From NCBI RefSeq assembly GCF_026626745.1, contig NZ_JAPNJW010000001.1, positions 1 to 64,000 of the forward strand: 64,000 bases of DNA, in the 5' to 3' direction. Source of the stretch: Nannocystis sp. RBIL2. GTDB taxonomy: Bacteria > Myxococcota_A > Polyangia > Nannocystales > Nannocystaceae. The position numbers and the translations under genes were made by a program. Below the pieces are notes generated by a model. The model ran no database searches. It was not told the origin of the DNA and saw only the letters and a list, made by a program, of their open reading frames with translations. Below, in pieces: positions 58,458-64,000 of the stretch; the first letter of the stretch is position 1, and each line of letters begins with the position of its first letter.

Positions 58458-58817
58458 CTAGCGATCGGGCTCCAGGCCGACCCGCTTCCCCGCGCCGCGG
58501 CCGACGAGCGCGACATCGACGACCCGCTGGAGCGGCGTGTCGGGCGCGGCCGAGAGGTCGAGGTACGAGCTCTCCGGACCGTGGCAGCGGGCCAACTCCG
58601 CGGCCAGCACCTCGACCTCTCGCACCGTGCGCGTCTCTCCCACGAGGCCTGGACGAGCTCCATCGTCCGTGAGTATTGGGTCGCCAAGGAGTCGAGGAAA
58701 TGGGCGTTCGACGGGAAACAGAAGCAGGCGTCCTGAGCCAGGGCGTGAGACCCTCCTCGCCCGCATGCGCGCATGCGTATTCGACTTCATCTGCACCGCG
58801 ATCCATGAAAATCCCAC
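58458..58817 (-). pseudogene. Possible gene fragment, unknown
   Basis: The frame is open for 119 residues, and its last 60 residues read like a real protein (REVEVLAAELARCHGPESSY, TPLQRVVDVALVGRGAGKR). They weakly resemble periplasmic ExbD-type tails. The first half is arginine-rich and lacks a convincing start or signal peptide. It may be the 3' end of a decayed gene. Neighbouring sequence on both sides also looks decayed. Confidence 0.3.
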
Positions 58818-59524
58818 CCATGCCTGTTCTTGAGCGCTCGCTGGCTCCGCTGGCGCTGGCGCTCTGGTTCGCGCCGGCGTGCCGCGAGGAGCCCTGCGAT
58901 CTGCGCCTGTCGTTCCCCCACTTCAGCTTGCAGGATGCAAGCGGAAACCTGTTGCCGCAGGCGAATATCGCCGTGACGTGGACCGGTGAAGATGCCCACG
59001 TGGTGCAGTTCGAGCTCACCTGCGGATTCCCTGCGGAGCCGGCTTCGGGTGACGCGGACGCCTGCTCGTTCACCCTCCACTATGCTCGAGAGCCCAGGAA
59101 TTACGGCGCGGGGACGCTGTGGGTGCGGATCGAGGCCCCGGGACTGGAGCCGCGCGAAGAGGAGTACAGCCGCGCCGTGAAGGGTTGCGACGTGGTGCCG
59201 GACATCGTCGAGGTGCTCACTCTGGCGGACGCTCCCGACGTGCAGGGGCTGTGCGCCGCGATGTGGAGATTCAGTGCGATCCCGACGCAGGCTCGACCGC
59301 CGAGGAATGTGCCGCGAAATGTGAAGACGACCTCGCGATCTCCGGGGGTGAAGCGGACGCGTGCCGGCCGGCAGTCGCTGCGATGTACGCGTGCATCGGC
59401 GAGCTGTCGTGCTCGGATCACTCGGCGTTCGTCGCTGGCGAGGCGAGCCCTGCTCGGTCCCCGAGCAGCACGTGGCAGCGTGCGAGGCGCAAGGCCCGTC
59501 ACCGGGGTTGGAACCTTCGCCCTG
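58805..59524 (+). pseudogene. Lipoprotein gene with two frameshifts
   Basis: ATG 58805 opens a lipoprotein with signal peptide and lipobox (WFAPAC), reading sensibly to DAPDVQGLC near 59252. It then moves to a second frame (DVEIQCDPDAGSTAEECAAK to VAGEASP near 59450) and to a third (EPCSVPEQHVAACEAQ), which ends at a TGA at 59522-59524. Cysteine-rich sequence typical of these surface proteins continues across the joins. Two independent indels make decay more likely than one sequencing error, though both remain possible. No homologue elsewhere in the window was seen. Confidence 0.6.
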
Positions 59525-59569
59525 ATGCGTTCTCGACGCATGCGGTACGGCAGCCCCGGCGGTGGCAGT

Positions 59570-59672
59570 GCTCACTCGAGCAGGACCGCGGACAGCGTCG
59601 GGCCCTGATACGGATCCTCGCTGCCGCCGAGCAGCAACACCGGCCGGTATCGAGCAGCACCGCAACGCCTTC
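59570..59672 (-). pseudogene. 3' end remnant of a kelch-like lipoprotein gene
   Basis: On the minus strand this encodes PVLLLGGSEDPYQGPTLSAVLLE, matching the C-terminus of the intact gene at 61512-62843 and the remnant at 61256-61441. Upstream of it the similarity fades, so only about 100 bases survive. Confidence 0.7.
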
Positions 59673-60178
59673 GGACCGATCCGCTGTCGCACGTCCGCGG
59701 CCGCGCTCGCGACGTTTTCTTGCCGCTGGCCCATTTCGGGCCCGCCATGACTGTTCCGTCGTTCCCATCCATTTCGCGTCCAGCGATTCACGCGAGGAGG
59801 CACGCGTAGCGATCGAACGCGTCGAGCGACCCCGTCGATTCGTCGCGTGCAGTCGCTCAGCGGGCCCTAGAAGGCGAATCGCAGGAGCCGAGGCTCGCCC
59901 TGTGACAGCGACCTCGGCTCGTCGTAGTGCCACACACTTGCGCGGCGGCCTCACTGCAGCCCCATGGGGCTGCCCCATGGGGCTGCCCCATGGGGCTGTC
60001 TAATCGCGCCTCGTTCGGAACTCGAGGTTTTCATCTTGATCTCTGCGCTTGAGACATCTAAAGTCTGGCTCATCTCATAGCTCGTCTGCCCCGATGCGCC
60101 GCACTCGGCGCGCGCGCTATCATAAACATGTGAACCATGGCCGTCGCCACGGCGCATGAACAATCCAGGAGAGTTCGT
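59673..60178. other. Noncoding stretch with tandem palindromes
   Basis: No gene is recognised here. It contains three tandem 13-base palindromic units at 59958-59996. A more AT-rich part (about 60,000-60,165) follows, likely with the promoter of the two-gene unit at 60179. Confidence 0.5.
59958..59996. repeat. Three tandem 13-bp palindromic units
   Basis: The unit GCCCCATGGGGCT is repeated three times exactly. Each unit is nearly self-complementary (AGCCCCATGGGGCT), so the stretch can fold into one large or several small hairpins. Confidence 0.9.
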
Positions 60179-60778
60179 ATGGGAGGGTGGCCTCGTAGAA
60201 CATTCCGGGCGCTCGTCGCTTCGGCCAGAACGCTCGCATTCCCTGCGCTGGGCGCCGCCGTCGGCCTCGTCCTCTGCGCGGCGGCGGCCTCGCAAGTGCG
60301 CGCCCTGAGCCCGCACGACGTCTTGCGCGCCCGCGCGCCGGATCGCCTCTACGTGACGCTGGATTGCCAATTCAGCCGACAAGCGCTCGACCTGCTGGCC
60401 GTGCGCCCAGGGTCGCGGCCGATGCTCCCGATCGCCGCGGACCTCGCCCCGACCCCGGAGCGAGCGGCGCTCTGCGAGCACGCGCTGACGGTGCTGCGCT
60501 CGGGCGACGGCGTATGGTGGAAGGTCCTGCCGGACGATTACCTCTGCGGCCTGATCGCCGCCGAGGCGCGCGAATGGCTCTCGAGCCAGGTCGGCGAATC
60601 GGCGCAGGTCCCCGCGTGGGTGGTCGACGGCGCGCTCGTCGAGTCCGGCATGAGCGAGGCGGCCCTGGACGCGCTCCACCGCCGCGACCTCCTCGCCGCG
60701 CTCGACATCAGCGAGCCGCCGGGCGAGCTCCCGAACTCCTTCGATTCCGCGAACCATACCAACAAACATGGAGAGTGA
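60179..60778 (+). CDS. Membrane-anchored thioredoxin-fold-like protein
   Basis: ATG 60179 lies seven bases after AGGAG and gives a 199-residue protein with one N-terminal membrane helix (LAFPALGAAVGLVLCAAAA) and a soluble domain that would lie outside the cytoplasm. The domain starts with a strand and a cysteine (RLYVTLDCQFSRQALDLL), then helices, with further cysteines (AALCEHAL, DDYLCGLI) and a late VPAWVVDG that recalls the cis-proline loop of thioredoxin-like proteins. There is no CxxC motif. The stop overlaps the start of the small cysteine-rich protein by 1 bp, so a role in its folding or export is a reasonable guess. Confidence 0.65.
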   Translation: MGGWPRRTFRALVASARTLAFPALGAAVGLVLCAAAASQVRALSPHDVLRARAPDRLYVTLDCQFSRQALDLLAVRPGSRPMLPIAADLAPTPERAALCEHALTVLRSGDGVWWKVLPDDYLCGLIAAEAREWLSSQVGESAQVPAWVVDGALVESGMSEAALDALHRRDLLAALDISEPPGELPNSFDSANHTNKHGE

Positions 60779-61062
60779 TGACATTGAAGAACCACAAAAA
60801 AACCCTTGGTTTCCTCACCGGGATGCTCCTGTCCGTCGCGTGCTTCTCGTTCTCCTTCCTCTCGGGGAGTAGCGCGAACGCCGATCCCCCGTACTGCCCC
60901 CTCGGCACCCAGGCGAGCCCTTACGGGTTCCAGTGTGTCTCGGGCTCGTGCGTCAAGCGCAACTGCGCCTGGGAGGGGTACATCATGAACTCGTCGTGCA
61001 CCCAGCTGCTGCCGAGCGGATGTAGCCTCGGTCCTCAGTGCAAGATGGGAGCCTGCAGCTAG
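60778..61062 (+). CDS. Small secreted protein with eight cysteines
   Basis: The start codon overlaps the previous stop (TGATG), with GGAGAG just upstream. The 94-residue precursor has a signal peptide (KKTLGFLTGMLLSVACFSFS, cleavage probably after SSANA) and a mature part of about 58 residues with eight cysteines (YCPLGTQ, FQCVSGSC, RNCAWEG, SSCTQLL, SGCSLG, QCKMGACS). This suggests four disulfides, as in small toxins, inhibitors or signalling peptides. Codon use at the start is richer in A than its neighbours. No family is recognised. Confidence 0.78.
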   Translation: MTLKNHKKTLGFLTGMLLSVACFSFSFLSGSSANADPPYCPLGTQASPYGFQCVSGSCVKRNCAWEGYIMNSSCTQLLPSGCSLGPQCKMGACS

Positions 61063-61255
61063 CGCGACGACGAGCCACGGCCGCGCCAGCGGCCCGTGGC
61101 GCGATGTCGCGTCGGGGCCGGCGCGCGGGCACATCGAGGCTCGCACGCCGGCGCCTCGACGCCGGCGCCCCTCGCTGTATGAGTATTCCGCGCCTCGCGC
61201 GTTGCCACGATGGTGCCCAGCCGCTCCGTTGCCGACCTCTGAGAGAGCTTGGCCC

Positions 61256-61441
61256 TCACTCGAGCAGGAACGCGGACAGCGTCGGGTCCTGATACGGATT
61301 CTCGCTGCCGCCGAGCAGCAACACCGGGCCGGTGTCGAGCAGCACCGCCGCGAACGGGAACGTGGGCGCGGGCAGCGACGGACCGGGGACAGGCGCGTCC
61401 CGGTCGCTCGGCGGCCCGTCCCCGGATGCTCGGCCGTTCAT
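61256..61441 (-). pseudogene. Second 3' end remnant of a kelch-like lipoprotein gene
   Basis: The minus strand encodes PVPGPSLPAPTFPFAAVLLD and PVLLLGGSENPYQDPTLSAFLLE. This is the same C-terminal segment as the intact gene 70 bp further on (TPGPSLPTPTIPIAAVLLD). The 5' part is replaced by unrelated sequence. It is most likely a leftover of tandem duplication. Confidence 0.7.
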
Positions 61442-61511
61442 CCGGGCCTGACTCCGACTGTGCCGCGCCCTGCAGCCATGGCGAGACCGCCCGCCCTTGC
61501 ATGTCGAGCGT

Positions 61512-62843
61512 TCACTCGAGCAGGAAGGCGGACAGCGTCGGGCCCTCGTTGCTGCCGAGCAGCAGCACCGGCCCGCTGTCGAGCAGCACCGCCGCGATCG
61601 GGATCGTCGGCGTGGGCAATGACGGGCCGGGGGTCAGCGCGTCGGTGGCGGGATCGTAGAAGTGCGTGGCGACGCCCGGGTCTTTGCCGGGCTCGCCGAC
61701 GATCCACACGCGACCGTCGGCCAGCACGACGCCCACCGGCGGGCGATGGAAAGGCGTCGCGGGATCGGCGAGCTCCTGCAGCGTGGTCAAGGTGTCCGTC
61801 GCCGCGTCCAGGCGGACCAGCCAGGGTCCCGGCAGATGGTTGAGGCGGGGGCTCCCGAGCAGGAGCACGCTGCCGTCGGGGAGGGAGAGCGCCTGCCGGG
61901 AGAAGTCCGCCTGCTCGCCGGCATCGGCGCCGATCGGTCGACTGCTGTTGCCGTCGAGGTCGATCGCCTGCGGCCCCTGGGTGATGAACGTCGCGTCTTC
62001 GAAGGCATCGAAGCCGCCGAGCGCGACGATCTCGCCGTTGCCCCGGCGCGCGGCCGAGAACAGCGGGGCGAAGAAGGCCGAGAAGAACGGGAACTCGACC
62101 TCGACCGGCAGCGGCGTCGAAATTCCGGTCGACGGATCGAAGCGCTCGGCGACCACGGACGAATCGCCGAGGACGACCACGGTGTCCCCGGGCTCGGCGA
62201 TCGCCGTGACCACGTGCCGCGCCTCGGTGAGCGCGCCGACGACCGCGCTGGCGAGGCCCTCGGGATCGATGCGCTCGACCTCGACGAGCTTCGCCTCGAG
62301 CTCGTGGGACGAGCGCCCGGAGAACACGAGGACGCTGCCGTCGCTCAGGGCCGCGCTGTCGTGCTCGAAGCGCGGGTGCTGCAGCTCGGGACCGGCGACG
62401 AAACCTTCGCCCGGGCGCCACAGCAGCGTGCCGGGGACCACGTCGGGGTCGCTGCCGGCGTCGGGGCCGTCGGCCACGAGCCCGCCGATGAGCAGCGCCC
62501 TGCCCCCCGGCAGCGCCTCGAGCGTGAACCCGGTCCTCCGCGGCGGTGAGTCGAGCAGGGCGACCTGGTTCTCGTACACGTACGGCCCGTCCGGGCCGGT
62601 GGTCGAGGTGCTCGTGCCGTCGCCGGACGTCCCGGAGCCTGCGAGCGGACCCGTCGTCGAACCACTCGTCGAACCACTCGTCGAACCACTCGTCGTGGTC
62701 GTATCGGCCGCGCTCGCGGTGCCGTCCGCCTTTTGCGAACCGCAGGCCAGCAGCAACATTCCTGCGAATGCGACGGCGCCGCGGCCCGGCCAGGTGAACA
62801 GGTTCGGGCCAGAGATGCGCGCGCGCGAGTCGGAAACCACCAT
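61512..62843 (-). CDS. Kelch-like beta-propeller lipoprotein
   Basis: ATG 62843 gives a 443-residue protein with a signal peptide and lipobox (MLLLAC), a Gly/Ser/Thr linker with GSTS repeats (about 45-85) and a propeller of kelch-like blades (GFTLEALPGGRALLIGGLVAD, HDSAALSDGSVLVFSGRSS, GNGEIVALGGFDAFE, RQALSLPDGSVLLLGSPR, VGVVLADGRVWIVG). It is a surface protein of unknown ligand. Two partial copies of its 3' end lie downstream, at 59570 and 61256, showing that related genes once stood in tandem. It diverges from the sigma factor gene. Confidence 0.86.
   Translation of the reverse strand: MVVSDSRARISGPNLFTWPGRGAVAFAGMLLLACGSQKADGTASAADTTTTSGSTSGSTSGSTTGPLAGSGTSGDGTSTSTTGPDGPYVYENQVALLDSPPRRTGFTLEALPGGRALLIGGLVADGPDAGSDPDVVPGTLLWRPGEGFVAGPELQHPRFEHDSAALSDGSVLVFSGRSSHELEAKLVEVERIDPEGLASAVVGALTEARHVVTAIAEPGDTVVVLGDSSVVAERFDPSTGISTPLPVEVEFPFFSAFFAPLFSAARRGNGEIVALGGFDAFEDATFITQGPQAIDLDGNSSRPIGADAGEQADFSRQALSLPDGSVLLLGSPRLNHLPGPWLVRLDAATDTLTTLQELADPATPFHRPPVGVVLADGRVWIVGEPGKDPGVATHFYDPATDALTPGPSLPTPTIPIAAVLLDSGPVLLLGSNEGPTLSAFLLE
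62659..62694. repeat. 12-bp coding minisatellite
   Basis: Three exact copies of GAACCACTCGTC encode GSTS-type repeats in the linker of the kelch-like lipoprotein. Confidence 0.88.
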
Positions 62844-62991
62844 TGATCGCTCTTCGCAGCAGTCTAGCCGAGTTCGTTCGCGCTCGCCGTTGCTCCTGGA
62901 CGCAGTGTGAGCGAGCCAGGGCCTGCGGTCATCAGCCGCGATGGCGCGCTGATTTGACCGCGCCGGCCAGGCGCGGCATCCTGGGTGGCCC

Positions 62992-63632
62992 GTGTCCGAA
63001 CCCTCGCCTCCAGACGAGGTGCTCCTCGCCGGCTGGCTCGCGGGCGACCGCAAGGCCGGCTTTGCGCTGTTCGAGCGCCACTACGACGCCGTCGCGCGGT
63101 TCTTCCAGAGCAAGGTCGGCGACCAGGGCGGCGACCTGATCCAGCGCACCTTCCTCGCCTGCGTCGAGTCGCTGCCGAGCTTCCAGGGCCGCGCCAGCTT
63201 CCGCTCGTACCTGTTCGCCATCGCCTACCGCCAGCTGTGCCGCTTCTTCCGCGACCGCGCGCGCGAGCAGCAGCGCCTCGACTTCACCAGCGTCTCGGCC
63301 GAGGACCTCCAGCCGTCGGCCGCCGCCGCCATCGGCCAGCGCGAGGAGGTCCGGCTGCTCCTCGCCGCGTTGCGCCGGATCCCCGTCGAGCTGCAGGTCC
63401 TGGTCGAGCTTCATTACTGGGAGGGCCTCACCACCGGCGAGATCGCCGAGGTCCTCGAGATCCCGCCCGGCACCGTGCGCACGCGCTTGATGCGGGCGCG
63501 CGAGCAGCTCGACGCGGTGATGCAGCGGATCGCCGAGTCCCCGTCGCTGGCGCACAGCACCCAGACCGGGTTCGAGCGCTGGGCGGCCGAGCTGCGCGCA
63601 CCGCTGCGGGCCCGGCGCGGTCCGGAGTCGGG

Positions 63633-63636
<4 letters not shown>
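62992..63636 (+). CDS. ECF-type RNA polymerase sigma factor
   Basis: The 214-residue protein has sigma region 2 (about 20-90: FALFERHYDAVARFFQSKV, LIQRTFLACVESLPSFQG) and region 4 (about 120-175: LQVLVELHYWEGLTTGEIAE, PGTVRTRLMRAREQLD). GTG 62992 is the start. The next gene, a Ser/Thr kinase, overlaps its stop by 4 bp, a common pair in Nannocystineae where the kinase is thought to regulate the sigma factor. No anti-sigma gene is seen nearby. Confidence 0.9.

Positions 63637-64000
<364 letters not shown>

Overview
The window comes from a GC-rich genome that reads as a myxobacterium. The best fit is the suborder Nannocystineae (Nannocystis, Plesiocystis, Enhygromyxa type). This is inferred from the many lipoproteins with a lipobox followed by a long Thr/Ser/Gly linker and a cysteine-rich or beta-propeller domain, the DUF4215-type repeat protein, ECF sigma factors next to Ser/Thr kinases, and a geosmin synthase. 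No rRNA, tRNA, CRISPR array, insertion sequence or phage gene was found.

Layout. 0-4.2 kb: a zinc-ribbon protein (cut by the left edge), an AraC-type regulator, a lipoprotein with an HExxH motif, and an AlkC-type alkylation-repair glycosylase. 4.5-8.5 kb: a two-gene oxidase unit, a catalase-like domain fused to a LodA/GoxA-type quinone oxidase and its LodB-type flavoprotein, overlapping by 4 bp. 8.8-20.3 kb: secreted and lipid-anchored proteins (pyroglutamyl-peptidase-like, amidohydrolase, nuclease/phosphatase fold, trypsin-like) around a membrane-tethered ECF sigma factor operon. 20.3-24.4 kb: two genes broken by single-base frameshifts, a double cNMP-domain protein and about 1.1 kb without a gene. 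24.4-30.2 kb: a Ddl-like ATP-grasp ligase, a large FG-GAP lipoprotein and two uncharacterised proteins.

30.3-37.3 kb is the most unusual block: four same-strand genes for a trypsin-endonuclease I fusion, a subtilase, a trypsin-DRGH nuclease fusion, and an EAD1-like domain fused to trypsin. It looks like a conflict or cell-death system in which proteases control nucleases. Converging on it is a three-gene operon (42.5 to 37.3 kb) for two family 2B (cNMP-domain) encapsulin shell proteins and a two-domain geosmin synthase, a probable terpene-synthase nanocompartment.

43-58 kb: an MscS channel, more cysteine-rich lipoproteins, Ada, Rnk with a hairpin/T-tract leader, a fused RsbW-like kinase-STAS regulator, a lipoprotein with a ferritin-like domain, a lipid-anchored spermidine-synthase-like protein and an alpha/beta hydrolase. 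58-63 kb: decayed genes, repeated 3' scraps of a kelch-like lipoprotein gene, and a small secreted eight-cysteine protein with a membrane partner. The right end has an ECF sigma factor overlapping the start of a Ser/Thr kinase.

A dispersed palindromic element with core GACATGTC (extended form CTTCGGACATGTCCGAAG) occurs at about fifteen sites, mostly just after stop codons and a few times inside coding regions. Gene starts were chosen by reading frame, upstream AGGAG-like sequence, signal peptide and overlap with the previous gene. Family assignments rest on motifs read by eye, without database searches.
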